A DNA stretch of 64,000 bases, taken from positions 793,107-857,106 of the forward strand of contig VWYX01000009.1 of the NCBI GenBank assembly GCA_013396525.1. The letters are read 5' to 3'. Positions 12,901 to 23,919 of the stretch are shown piece after piece; positions within the stretch are counted from its first letter, which is position 1; every line of letters starts with the position of its first letter. Origin of the DNA: Chaetorhynchus papuensis (Eukaryota > Chordata > Aves > Passeriformes > Rhipiduridae). The translations under genes were made by a program, and so were the position numbers. The notes beneath the pieces were generated by a model. The model made no database searches and had not been told where the DNA came from. It saw only the letters and a program-made list of their open reading frames with translations.

Positions 12901-15900
12901 AAGTCATAGACAAATTGACTACACAATGGAAGTATTGAAAATATGTGTATATACGATCTTTGAAAGCAAGTGGAAGTCTGAATATTTTTTTTAACTTTAA
13001 TTTTTCCAGAGTCTATATAATTTCCAAGAACTGTGGATTTAAAAATGAATTTGAAGAATGTAATTTTGCTTTTGTTACTTTTTTTTTTTTTGCTTTACTT
13101 TAGGCAGTATGTTCCTATGCCCCCTTCAGAGTTCAGAAATTTCCATATACATGTATGTTGGCTTGTGCTTCCCACCTAATAAAATCTTGATTAGGTGTTG
13201 ATGACTATACCATACTGTTCAGTATCAGCTATTCGTTTGAATTTACAAACATATCAAAATCGGGCTTGAAAAAATTTTCTCCTATTTTGACTCAACATAA
13301 ATCCAATATCTGGCGGAGGTATGGCAGACTGTCATTCTGCTGCATTTCTGAAAGGCATCCACTGCCATGGAAAACATTACCTTTATTTCTTTTTTCAGAT
13401 TACTACTTTGGGCAACCTGACACCCTCAAGCACTGTTTTCTTCTGTTGTGACATGCAAGAACGTTTCCGGCCTGCTATCAAATACTTTGGTGATATCATC
13501 AGCGTGGGCCAACGACTGGTATGTTTGCTTTTTTTTTGTGCTTGCACTGAGTTTTGATCACTCATTGTAAACTATTATTTTATATACAGTCTAACAATTA
13601 CTTGGTCTTAGGTAATAACAATGCCTTTGTTATTATTGTTCTTTAATAATTTCTTCTTTTTTTCTTGTATTCTTTAAAATGTTTTCCTCTCTGTCCCCTT
13701 GCAGCTCCAAGGTGCACGACTGTTGGGAATTCCGGTTATTGTCACTGAACAGTATCCCAAAGGTCTCGGCAGCACTGTGCAAGAAATTGATTTAACAGGA
13801 GCTAAACTTGTGCTTCCCAAGACAAAATTTTCAATGGTGTTGCCAGAAGTTGAAGCGGCATTAGCAGAGATCCCTGGAGTCCGCAGTATTGTGCTCTTTG
13901 GAGTAGAAGTAGGTGCCTTGACATTCTTTTATTGGTTTATGGTGGCATCTGTTGGTCCTCAAAGGGGGCATCACTTTCTGTAATTAAAAGAACCAACTCA
14001 ATTTGTATTAATTAGAGCTCAGATATCCTCTACAGAATAAATAATTTTTGTGTTGTCTTTAATATTATCTCATAATAAAACTTGAAATGAGATACTTGTA
14101 AACTACAGTCTCAATCTTAGCTGGCATTTAAAATGCATATTGAGTTCCCTAGTAATGCCAGGGGTAGAAAAATACGTATTTGAACTCTAATTAATTATGT
14201 AGTCTTAGTCCGTGGTTGTGTTACTTTCATTTTATAATAATGATTTGTTGGTGGCTTTTTTGCCTTTGTTTTCTCCTCTGTAGACTCATGTCTGCATCCA
14301 GCAAACAGCATTGGAATTAATTGGCAGAGGTCTGGAAGTCCATATTGTAGCTGATGCCACCTCATCAAGAAGTATGATGGACAGAATGTTTGCTCTTGAG
14401 GTAAGTTTCTTAGTTAAGGCTTTCTTCACCTTGGGTTTGTATGTTAAGTTCCCTGCTTACTGTAAACTAACAAGGAATTTCTAACGACAAAGCAGTGGAT
14501 AAATGTAGATTTTAGAAGAGGTGAGTGCTCTGATTCTTAAAATAGCATTGAAGATGGAGAAGAATTACTGCCTTTTTTTTAATCCTTATGATTTAATATG
14601 TGTAACCCAGTTTGGGATGTTTGGAATTTAGAAGTGATTGTTTCATATGATGTAGGTTACTCTGTATAAACATCAGCGTTTTAGCATATCCCTTTATGCA
14701 GTGTTGTCTCTATAGCAAAGTAAAAGTACTATAAAGCTTTTGGCTTTGTTGTTCCAAAGAACAGGTGTTGAATTTATTTATTCGGGTGCTGAAATTCTTG
14801 AAATGCAAAGAAGTATAATAAGTGATCCTGTTCAAATCTCCTTCTTCTATGTCTGTCCCTCCTTCTGCTTTACCTCATCAGTGCAAATTAAAACTTAATT
14901 GCAAGACCCTGATTATAGTAAAGATTTCCCTCCCCCCTGCTTTTAAGAGCTAAGTCAAACTAAATGTTGAGAAAGTGGAGATTAAAGTAACAAGAGGATT
15001 TAAAAGCACTATGTGGTAACAAATTCATGCAAATGATTTTTTGATGGTGTACTCCTAACTTGCCTACAGGCATCACTGTTGGAAGTCAAAACCTGATATA
15101 TACATTAAGTATTGCAATTTTTGCTTCAGGCCCTAACAATTATTTGGAAATAGAAAATAGTAATAACCACAGCATGTTATACTTTGTCATTGATTTTGAG
15201 AGGACTTAATTTCTGAAAGGCTGAAGAGAAATCCCCAGCATATAGTGATTGATGAAACCCATGACTTTGATTAAGTGGAAACCTAATGTCAACTGTCACA
15301 TAGAGCATAGGGACACACACAGAGTACAGGAGTGACTGAAGTCATGGACTTCCCAAATCAATGTCGTGCAGCAGCAGCAGTAGACAAAACAAATATAGAA
15401 AACCTGAAATCTGTCTGCCTTATTGGGTATGTTTTTGTACATTTATCACTTACACTGTGTCTGTAAGCATGGAAGTTGGGCCAATGTAATAGAGGTTAAA
15501 ACAGTGACTAGCTAGCTTTGCTTTACTTTCTAGTTAAAAAGGTATTGATCTTAAAAGTGTGATTGCTTACAAAAGCTGTAAATTTTTCTGGTTTTGGTAA
15601 CTTTTTAGTAGACCTTTGCAATGCTTCCTCAGTAAGCAAAAGAAAATGTTTTGCTATGGTCCTTTATGTGGTCAGTCATGGTAGGATTCAGCAGACACTT
15701 GCTGCCCTGCAGTGTTCAGCCAGCCAGCAGTAACACCTTCTCTGCTCCGCAGGGCAGCACATACCACCAATTGTCCTCTTCTTGTGTTACAGAGCCTCGC
15801 TTAAACGTGCTACTGAGGGATGTGGGCTAGAGCACATGGGCGTGCTTGGGAGGAGGAGAAAGGGACGTGTATTGGACATGTCCTTAATCCTGATTGACTG

Positions 15901-18444
15901 TGCCATTACATTTCTTAGGGAAGTGGGCAGCGTACCATAGTGTTGGGTAATCCTGTTTTGGTTTCACCATAGAGCTCACAGTTCCTAGTCACATTCTTTT
16001 AGTGAGTGAGTCTAACATTGTCTCCTGTGCAAACTGGTGAGCTGAGTTTATTGACCAGGGTTCCTGGACCCTTTTCCTTACCTTTCTGGGAAGATGAGTG
16101 TAATATTTGCCTTTTCACAGTAACACAGCCCTTCTTTATTCACAGTGATCTTTCAAGAATAATAAAGAGTGATGTTGCAGTGATAACAACTAGCTTCCTC
16201 AGCAACCTCAAGTAACTCCTATCTGGTCCTACCTGCCCCTTCAATTCTCCACATTTCCCATCACACAGCATGTGTTTTGATTGTGCTGTTGATGAATATG
16301 CAAATATCTGAGAGGGTGTACTAGGAAGTACAATTTGAGTTAATGGATATTGAAAGCTTTCGTGTCTGCATGGATAACAGGTTGTCTCCACTTCTGTGTG
16401 CTTAAAAATGACAGCAGACAACAACTTGTAGTTAAAAAAATCCCCAGAAACGAAAAAAATCTCGGAATTTGCATTGATGAAAAACCTCAGCCCAACAGTT
16501 CAAGGTTATGACTGTTCTGAATCTCTGCCCTGTCTGGTGAAGATGTCTTATACCAGTGCTTGGTCTCGGATTGGGACAGTTTAGTCTGCTCCTGCTGGAT
16601 TTCTTTTCTGTTCTTCATCTTTTCTACTTGTTTCTGCAGTATGGATACAATATACTGTTGATACTTTCCTTCTTCTCAAAGACAACATTCTAAAAAAACC
16701 TTGTAATTTCCTTGGTAATCATCCAATATACTTAGAAAATGCATCTCTTAATTTCTGCTAATCTGAAATCTATAAAAATTATATGTCGTCCTAGAAAAGG
16801 TATAAGCCAATGCCAGCCTCTTTGACATGTTATGGTATGTTTTGCTTTTAAGGAGATGTTCTCTCTTTTCAATCAACATTTCACAAATGGCAGTGATTTT
16901 TTAAGAGTCTGGGTTTTTTTCTCATCCATACCAGTGAAAACCAAAACCTCTGTATTCTTGGAGAAGCTTATGTTGAAAGTATTGCCATGATATTTCATTT
17001 TAATCTTCCTGGTTTTCTTCTTATGTGGTTTTCTTTGTATGTGTGTGAGGTTTAACAAATATGGTTGTATGGACTAGGAGAGCTGAGGAAGGTAGCTGCT
17101 TTGTTTCATCTTAGGAATATTGCAAGGCTTGTTGCTATTACGGCAGGCAAGAAGCATTGACTTCAGTAAACCTAGCCTTGTTAGTTTGTTTTTATGTAGG
17201 CTATAGTTACATATACTTTACTATACTGGCCCCTTAAAATTAATAACTTTTCCATCAATTGCTTTATAATTGAACAGCTAGAAAGTCTGGAGCTTCTCTT
17301 TGCTTTAGTGGTTACAGTTGAAACCTGTATGTGCATATCTCTGTTCTATGCCACTTGCCCTCCCTTGGCTTATTCAGGATCCCATTAGATTTGGTGGAGC
17401 ATGCAGCTGGGTAGAAGATGAGGTAGGGAAAGCTAACTCCATGCAGAGTTTTACTGCCAAAGCATCTGTATGATGGCTGGGAAGATGATGGGTGGCATGG
17501 GTTGGTCAGCCTTTGCTGAGGATAACTGCTATATAAGCAACAACCACAGTTTTAAAAGTCCAGTAACTTAACAATAAGTCCTGTGCCTTGGCCTCTGTGA
17601 AGCCCAAGCCCTGCTGAGTTGCATACTTTAAAGGTCTAGCAGACCTCTTTTGGTTTTGCTTTCTCTGCAGCTATGCATTTTATCCTGTAGCCTGTGAGAA
17701 CTAAGTCTGGAATTACTGCCTGTAATGAAATATCTTTTAAAAAGAGCTACTGTTGCGCCAGTATGATTTATAATGTCTGTAGAAGAGATTTTCCTTCTGT
17801 CTCCAGAGATTATTGCTACTAGTGTGCTCTGTAGTCCAACAGCTGAAGTAGTGGTACATAACAAGGACCGAAAAATAAATTTTTATAATTTCTGGCTCTT
17901 GCTTTTAGGTTGGACCTCACTGTTTTGTTTTTCCCCAGGCCCTTGAAATTTGCATGAGAGTTAAGAAAGCTGTCCTCTGGGTCATATGAGGGAAAAGAGC
18001 TGTTTTTAAGATGTGTGGGGCTGCTGCCTATTAAATCTGACTTGGGGAAAGAATCCCGTTCAAGAAAAAAGCCTTATTTGTAATCCAGGGCAGCCTTTTG
18101 CCATAGGAAAGTCTAAACCCAGTCAGTTTTCATCCTAGCTTTATAAATGATACCACTAAGAAATGCTGGAATGGAATTGGCGGTACTTTTGTTAATAGGA
18201 GATGTTTTTAAAAATGCTATGTCTTTTTTTACAAAATACACTCATTGACATTTGCAAATATCTTACATTATTTCCTCTCTGCTCTTTTCTTTTTCAGCGT
18301 CTTGCACGTACTGGAATTATAGTTACTACTAGTGAAGCAATATTGCTGCAGCTGGTAGCTGATAAAGAACATCCAAAATTCAAAGAAATCCAAAATCTCA
18401 TTAAGGCAAGTGCCCCTGAGTCAGGGCTCCTTTCCAAAGTTTAA
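3614..18444 (+). CDS. ISOC1: ISOC1, isochorismatase domain-containing protein 1 (5 coding exons, complete)
   Basis: The CDS is the join of 3614-3913, 13399-13518, 13705-13908, 14284-14400 and 18298-18444, encoding 295 residues; human ISOC1 is about 298. The spliced protein matches vertebrate ISOC1 along its whole length, from MAAAEP to the C-terminal LLSKV. The N-terminus (about residues 1-30) is Gly/Ala/Pro-rich and variable. Residues 30-100 form the conserved vertebrate-specific lead (VPVLFCFSVFARPSSVPHG). Residues 110-290 are the isochorismatase-like cysteine-hydrolase fold. The family's catalytic triad is visible as D118 (FFCCDMQERF), K181 (LPKTKFSM) and C212 (GVETHVC). Animals make no isochorismate and the physiological substrate is unsettled; the protein has been reported in peroxisomal proteomes. 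The start has A at -3 and G at +4 and agrees with homologues. All introns are GT-AG and phase 0. No frameshift or lost residue was seen. Confidence 0.97.
5722..5777. repeat. Imperfect (CTCC)n/(CTTC)n pyrimidine tract
   Basis: About 55 bases are almost entirely C and T on the + strand, built from interrupted CTCC and CTTC units. A homopurine-homopyrimidine run like this can adopt triplex (H-DNA) structure. Confidence 0.85.
10245..10482 (-). mobile_element. CR1 LINE 3' fragment inside ISOC1 intron 1
   Basis: It starts with ttacagaatcacagaatcg at its 3' end and runs through the reverse complement of the final CR1 ORF2 codons. The minus-strand frame reads about 60 residues in the style of the CR1 C-terminus (GRFRLDVRKDFFTGGVIRYW). 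It is severely 5'-truncated and antisense to the host gene. Confidence 0.9.
11412..12407 (-). mobile_element. Avian ERV (ERVL-like) LTR, probably solo, in ISOC1 intron 1
   Basis: The roughly 1-kb block has the layout of a long LTR common in neoavian birds. On the minus strand, U3 starts near 12407, a TATA-like catatttaag lies near 12230, a GC-rich repetitive middle (about 11840-12180) follows, and the LTR ends at 11412 as ...ggtcaactcaccaca. The poly(A)-signal region near 11580-11600 is mutated. No gag-pol or env coding sequence adjoins it, so it is most likely a solo LTR or a remnant. A minus-strand open frame (11838-12245, 135 codons) lies wholly inside the LTR and is not a retroviral gene. 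The ends are approximate. Flanks tcctt (left) and ctctt (right) may be a decayed 5-bp target duplication. Confidence 0.75.
13399..13518 (+). CDS. ISOC1: ISOC1 coding exon 2
   Basis: This exon encodes residues 101-140, from ITTLGNLTPSS to IISVGQRL. It carries the catalytic aspartate D118. The acceptor is a T-rich tract ending in cag at 13398, and the donor is gtatgt at 13519. The length is 120 nt, a multiple of 3. Confidence 0.96.
13519..13704 (+). other. ISOC1: ISOC1 intron 2 (186 bp)
   Basis: A very short GT-AG, phase-0 intron with T-rich content and no repeats. Confidence 0.95.
13705..13908 (+). CDS. ISOC1: ISOC1 coding exon 3
   Basis: This exon encodes residues 141-208, from LQGARLLGIPVIVTEQYPKG to VLFGVE. 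It carries the catalytic lysine K181. It is preceded by a pyrimidine tract ending in ttgcag at 13704 and followed by gtaggt at 13909. The upstream intron is only 186 bp. The length is 204 nt. Confidence 0.96.
13909..14283 (+). other. ISOC1: ISOC1 intron 3 (375 bp)
   Basis: A short GT-AG, phase-0, AT-rich intron. The frame of exon 3 stays open for 75 bases into it and then meets a stop at 13981-13983, so retention would truncate the protein before C212. Confidence 0.95.
14284..14400 (+). CDS. ISOC1: ISOC1 coding exon 4
   Basis: This exon encodes residues 209-247, from THVCIQQTALEL to MMDRMFALE. It carries the nucleophilic cysteine C212 four codons into the exon. The acceptor is ctcctctgtag and the donor is gtaagt at 14401. 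The length is 117 nt, so skipping it would delete the active-site Cys without shifting the frame. Confidence 0.96.
14401..18297 (+). other. ISOC1: ISOC1 intron 4 (3,897 bp)
   Basis: A GT-AG, phase-0 intron, AT-rich, with no CR1 or LTR that I can recognise. It contains a short CAG run near 15368-15381. The open frames in it are short and unrelated to known proteins. Confidence 0.9.
18298..18444 (+). CDS. ISOC1: ISOC1 coding exon 5 (terminal)
   Basis: This exon encodes residues 248-295, from RLARTGIIVTTSEA to SGLLSKV, and ends in TAA at 18442-18444. The acceptor is a strong pyrimidine tract ending in ttttcag at 18297. The C-terminal tripeptide SKV resembles, but does not match, the canonical peroxisomal PTS1 (SKL). 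Confidence 0.96.
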   Translation, partial: RLARTGIIVTTSEAILLQLVADKEHPKFKEIQNLIKASAPESGLLSKV

Positions 18445-18698
18445 AGCAGGCATGTAGGAAGCAGATCTCACTGTCCTCTTTAAAGGGGAAGGAAAGCTAT
18501 AAGCGCACATGTACACCTTCTTTCGCTCAAAGTTTGGTAGGAGTGTAAAACTAAAAATTGACATAGTCGTGCTTGCCTTAGCGAAATTGTCAGGTTATAT
18601 GTCTGGATGCCAGTGTGTTCTCTTTAGTTGCAGCTGTCAGAGATTTTGGGTACCATAGGACCCTTTTGTTGTCAAATTTCTTTCTTTATTTTAAAAAA

Positions 18699-18708
18699 AA
18701 TAAATAAA
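18699..18708 (+). terminator. Proximal candidate poly(A) signals (two overlapping AATAAA)
   Basis: Overlapping AATAAA hexamers lie 255 nt after the ISOC1 stop. A GT-rich tract follows near 18770-18815. They would produce a short 3' UTR. Confidence 0.4.
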
Positions 18709-19719
18709 CAAAGGTGCCTGCTAGTCCATACTGTACACTGATTGTAATGGCTCAAAAAACCGCATATTTCTGTGACACCTTTTGATTGTGTGCTTTGCAA
18801 GTGTTCTGTGATGTCCTGTTTTACTTTTGTATTAATAGAAGATAATTACATATTAGATAAATGTGATTAGATATGCTTTAATGTTCTATGTAAATGAAGT
18901 ATTTTATTAGGGCATAAATTAAGACTGAGTAAGATATATGAACTACATGTGCGCTTTTGTTCTCTAGGATAAAATTTAAGCACTTTGCTTCGTAGACAAG
19001 ACACATAAATCAGGCAGAGCTGATGTTTGATTGCCCTAGGTAGCTGAAGTCTGCATCATGACTTTTGATTATACTGAAATTGACTGTGCAAGGCTGTACT
19101 TCACTTAAGTGTATACAAACAGAAGACTGTCATGTCATGAGTTCTCTATAAACAACTGGTGTAAACTCCTTCAGAACTTGCAAATATTACCAAAGCTTTA
19201 AATTGGAAATGCTAAGGATGTTTAAGAATGAAAACTTTTCAGGTTCGAGTGCTAAATCTACTAATATGTTTAGATTTATTTTGCTTTGTTTTACCCCCAG
19301 TTTAATTAGATTTAATAATTCTATCCAATTTACTCAAGAGGGCTCTGAAAGAAGGCTCAGCTTCTCTGGGTTTTTACGCATTTTTTTTGTGGGCTATAGT
19401 TGGGTGGAGTTTGAATAGAATCTGGCCCAAAACCATTCTTCAGGAAAATAGCATCTTTAACATAATGATATATATTTTTTCTATCTAGAACTAATCTTTT
19501 AACATGTGATTGTTCACAAAGGCACTTCCTTTGTGTTCTAGGGGATTAAATAATGTTGTATAAAGTTTACAATGTGCCTGAGACATTTATTTTTTTAAAA
19601 GAGTACTAGAAGATGTCATACTAAACACCGATCTTTTTGGTAGAAAAGCTATTAAAGTACATGTATTGTTTTAAATTCCTTATTTTCCCCACAAATGGCT
19701 CTGAAAGAATTGTTTCATA

Positions 19720-19774
19720 AATAAAAATTGTTTCAATTGTTTCATATAACCTTTATATGTTCAAAACAAATAAA
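19720..19774 (+). terminator. Distal candidate poly(A) signals for ISOC1
   Basis: AATAAA occurs at 19720-19725 and 19769-19774. The second is followed within about 15-40 nt by a T-rich and GT-rich stretch typical of a downstream cleavage element. This is my preferred 3' end for the gene. Confidence 0.5.
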
Positions 19775-19790
19775 GAGTTAACATTTGCTG

Positions 19791-22700
19791 TCTCTTTTTT
19801 GCTTGTGATATTTATTGTAGAGCAAATCCTGAAAGCTGTGTTTGCCATGGACCTTATTCTAGTTTGTACAGCTGTGGAAGTTCTATAGATGTCATGGGAA
19901 TTTTGTGTAAAGATCAAGGGTGGATAATGTTGAATTATTCTTGTCTTCTGCATCTAGTTACAGTGTTATTTAACACTCCAGAATATGAGGAATGAACATT
20001 CTGCTTCAAGCTGGAGACTGGGATGCAAGTTGTGTTAGGAACCATTGTCGTATATCACTGACCTACTTTTAAACTTCTTTTCTGGTATATTAATTGTGTT
20101 TCTTAGCAATATAATGTTCACTTACATAAATCAATATCTGTGCACAAAGATACTATAAATTCCTGCTGAAATAATGGGTTTATTGCCTTTTTACCTTTAT
20201 GTGTTGATGGTACCAAGAGACAGTAGTTGAAGAAAAACTGTAAGATTTTTTTACACAGTTATTTTTGGAACAATATCAATTGCCTCAATAACAAATGCTT
20301 GGACTTTTAAAAGGCAATGACATTGGTTACTAAAATGTTACCATTTTCATAAAAAGTAAGCTGAAAGACAGATGTCACATCTTGCTTCACATTCCTCTTT
20401 TGCCACAAAGGGAGTCATTGGGTAGCAAGATGGCACTAGGGAAGAAGCTACAAAATACATAGATATTTTCTATGATAATTCTACTTTTTTTTTCCTTTCA
20501 CTTGCACAGCCTTCTGTGGCACACTAGATTTTTGTCAAGGTCCTTAATTCGTGGGTTTTTTTCCCGTAAGCTTAACTAAGAAGAATTCAGGAATACCCAG
20601 TGTTATCTTATAAAACTGAGCTCCTAGATGTGAATTTAGGGGCAAAATAAATTCCTCTTTTGTTAGATGGATGCGTTATTCAGCATCACACGGGTCATTC
20701 AGATGAGATTGTAAGAGTGTTTATTTAAAAAGAATAGAAAAAAAAGTTGCCACATTTCTCTTAGGTAAAGTAAGCTTATGCATAGGACATAATTTCCTTG
20801 CTTCTTCATTACTCTCACTCATCTGTGTTTTCTGTTCTCTGACAAGTGGGCGTTCCCATGCAGTGGAACAGCAGAAATGAGCTGTTTGAGAAGAGGTCTG
20901 TGGCCTATTGCATTATCTAGAGTAAGTACTGTTCTGTCCTGCAAGGATAGGAAATAAATTAATGAAATAACGAGGAGGATGGCTTAAGGGTATGTTCAGC
21001 TGATTGTGAAGAAGCCTTCTTCAAGCTTTTCTTTCTTTGAAGACTTCATCGCAGCTATGGCTAAGCAATACAATTGTCACCTGCTGTAGGTGGCTTCAGC
21101 ATCATTTCTCTTTTCTTAGGGAACCAGAAAGACACTTCTTGATGGAGAAGGGTGGTTTATTTTCCCATGCAGGAGTTCTGGTTCTGTGCAAGGTCGCTAA
21201 TACATCAGTAATACATTGTTTACCTCATTGCAGTAGCTGATGTATAAATGCTACACTAAGTATAGTAAGATATGTGTGTGATTAGTTTTAATTTGCTAAA
21301 TCCTTACAAAGATGAATATTTTTTTCTTATTAGGACAGTTTAGGTTTTAAGTTTAAAATGTGATCCTGTTTATTCACAGAACCATGGTCCTTTTATTATT
21401 TTTCCACATGCATGATAATTTTGTATGAACTAAAAGCGATTAGGGTTTCCAGTAACCTTTACAAAACCTGAAAACAGAGCATGAATAAAATATTGGCTGT
21501 TGTAAGCCAATGTTTTCTATTATGTCTGAAGAACTTATGCTGTGGGACTGTTCCACCATCATTTTTGCACTTGCCTGGCAGTAGCTCTCAGGCAACTGTT
21601 CACTTAAATAAATCATGCTGCTTACTGGGTATGTTTCCTATTAGACATAGGGTGGTACCCTCTCTCCACCCCACACCCTGGCCCCATATTTATTACTTTA
21701 TCTAAACAATTACATTAACCTTTTGGGAGAGAAGAATCCAGATCAGTCGTTTTCTATTGCCACAGACTGTTTTTCTCTTCTGTAGTAGATGAAGGCTGGA
21801 TCCTTTGTTGCTTTAAAAGCTTAGTTTCAATTAAAAATTAAGTAATTAATGGAGCTGTGGAGCCCTGAAGGCCGGCAAGTGATATTAAGGATGATAAAGT
21901 CTTTTCCTTTGATAAGGGATGATGCTGGCTAGTAGTGCTTTGTAGTCTACTTGTTCTTCAGAGTATTTTTCTACCACTGTAAGTGCTATGGTAATGGCAG
22001 AAGATGGCAGTGATTTCTAGAATCTGGGGTTTGGGTTTTTTGGTTTGTTTTTTTTTTTTTTTTGCTTGCTGGATAAATTAGAGATAAAATGTACTAAATA
22101 GGTATAGCAGATGTCCTTCAAATAGGTTTAGAAAAATCTGCTCTGCAGATGGACTTTGGCAGGAAATCCATGAAAAAACGTTCTGTTTTGATTGTCCCGT
22201 GCTGGTTTAATCTTAATAATTGGAATACTTTCATCAAGCTGTTGTTAGTCCTTTCTGTAATCTCAAGTAGTATTTCTGGTACAGCAGAGATTGCAACTGA
22301 TGATATATGCTGCTCCTCTTAGACAAGACTGTGCATATACATAAATATGAGGTGAAGTGTGGAGTCTGGTCTTCTATTACTCATTTGAATTGCAGAACTT
22401 AGTTTTCCATATGAGATAAAAGAATATTTGTGAAGGACTGCTGTGAATGGAGGGAATTTACTAAGTATTAGCATGCTTAGGTCAGCTTAATAGACTTACT
22501 AAAACCGCCAGGCTTGGCAGCTCTCCTGCCTCTGACAGCATTAGGCTTTACTTTAATGAAACCCTTTTATCTGCTCAAGAGAGAAGATTGAGCAAACAAA
22601 TGAAGAGAGCAGTTAATAGAGAATAGATGATGAAGCGCAAAGGCAAAATGGAAAAGAAAAAGTTTTCTAATTATTACTGGTTTGTTTTTTTTTTTTTTCA

Positions 22701-23407
22701 TGGGGATGTTAGGAAGCTGGAACATTGTTAATACAGAGTTACATACCTTAATTTTCAAAAACTGAGTTGGTCACAGCAGTCATTGCCTCTATCTTGCTGT
22801 GCACTTTATTTCCTTCCTGTACTGATTTTACCTTTTTTCCATTATAACTTTCCAAAAAGCAGACTCTGCTAAGCTTTTTTTTTTGCTCTGAGTATCACAA
22901 AAATTTTCAGCTGGAAGGGCAAATAATCTGTTATCAAATAAAAAACGAGAAGGTGTTGGAGAAAGACTGAAGATCACCATGTACATGGCACTGATATTCC
23001 CAAGGCAGGTATTACCTGCACTATGGCTTGAAGAGCAGGAATATGTACAACTGAGACTTGGACAAATGAAAATTTTTGAAAACAGAGATAGCTTATCATA
23101 ATTGGAATGGTTTTACCTGTCTAGGACATCATTTTTTACAGTTAAAAGATCTTTGTACACCTGAAATAAAGTGATTTAGAACTAAGTAGGTGCCATTCAT
23201 CTTGCACCACTGGGAGAAGGCAGGATTGTTAGGTTGAGCCAATATGCACTAGAGCCAGCCTTAGTTCAGCTGGACTCTAAAAGGTGGATTTTAAAATATT
23301 GTTCAGGCGTCTAGAAAAGCAGATGTTTGACTACAACATTGTTTCCATAGTTCCTAGAGGTTTATTAAAGTTAAATGTAATGCTGACATTATTTTGAAGT
23401 TCAAATA
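19791..23407. other. Intergenic AT-rich sequence, no gene recognised
   Basis: This stretch has several homopolymer T runs, including 16 T at 22048-22063 after a G/T-rich stretch. There are no CR1 hallmarks and no exon-like frames with plausible splice sites. Part of its 5' end could belong to a longer ISOC1 3' UTR. Confidence 0.55.
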
Positions 23408-23895
23408 TTATAGAATCTTAGAATGGTCTAGGGTGGAAGGGACCTTAAAGATCATCTACTTCCAACCTGCCTGCTATGGGCAGGGACTCCTTCCACTAGA
23501 TGAGGTTGCTCAGAGCTCCATTCAACCTGGCTGTGAACACTTTCGGGGATGGTCGGACATCCACAACTTCTCTGGTTAACCTGTGCCACTGCCTCACCAC
23601 CTCACAGTAAAGAATTTCTTCCTAATACCTACTTTAAACTTGCCCTCTTTCAGTTTAAAGCCATTCCCTCTTGTCCTATCATGCCCTTGTAGAAGTCCCT
23701 CTCCAGCTTTCTTGTAAGTCCCCTTTAGGTACAATGGTGCAATGAAGTCTCTCTGGAGTTTTCTCCAGGCTGAACAACCCCAGCTCTCTCAGCCTAGGAG
23801 AGGTGCTCCCCTCTAGATTTGCTCTAGCAGGTCTGCACCGTTCTTAGGCTGGGGGCCCCAGAGCTGAGCACAGTACTACAGCTGGGTTCTCTACC
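23408..23895 (-). mobile_element. CR1 LINE 3' fragment
   Basis: It begins tatagaatcttagaatggtc, the reverse complement of a CR1 3' end, and continues through the standard CR1 tail and the region equivalent to ctctctcagcct and gccccagagctgagcacagtac. It is 5'-truncated at its right end, where a perfect 14-bp inverted repeat begins (23882-23919). Confidence 0.9.
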
Positions 23896-23919
23896 TGTTT
23901 TTGCTGGTAGAGAACCCAG
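23882..23919. repeat. Perfect 14-bp inverted repeat with 10-base loop
   Basis: Arms ctgggttctctacc (23882-23895) and ggtagagaacccag (23906-23919) are exact reverse complements around the loop tgtttttgct. The left arm overlaps the 5'-truncation point of the neighbouring CR1 copy. Confidence 0.9.

Larger units (their letters stand above)
3914..13398 (+). other. ISOC1: ISOC1 intron 1 (9,485 bp)
   Basis: The intron runs from gtgagc to a cag acceptor and is phase 0. It is mostly AT-rich, apart from the CpG-island tail at its start. It contains a pyrimidine (CTCC/CTTC) tract at about 5722-5777, an antisense CR1 fragment (10245-10482) and an antisense ERV LTR (11412-12407). I see no coding exon of another gene inside it. 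Confidence 0.9.
18445..19790 (+). other. ISOC1: ISOC1 3' untranslated region (extent inferred)
   Basis: The sequence downstream of the stop is AT-rich, has no long frame and no recognisable repeat, and contains AATAAA signals at 18699-18704, 18703-18708, 19720-19725 and 19769-19774. The distal pair is followed by a T/GT-rich stretch (about 19785-19810), as expected for a cleavage site, and would give a 3' UTR of about 1.35 kb. Both short and long isoforms are possible. Confidence 0.5.
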
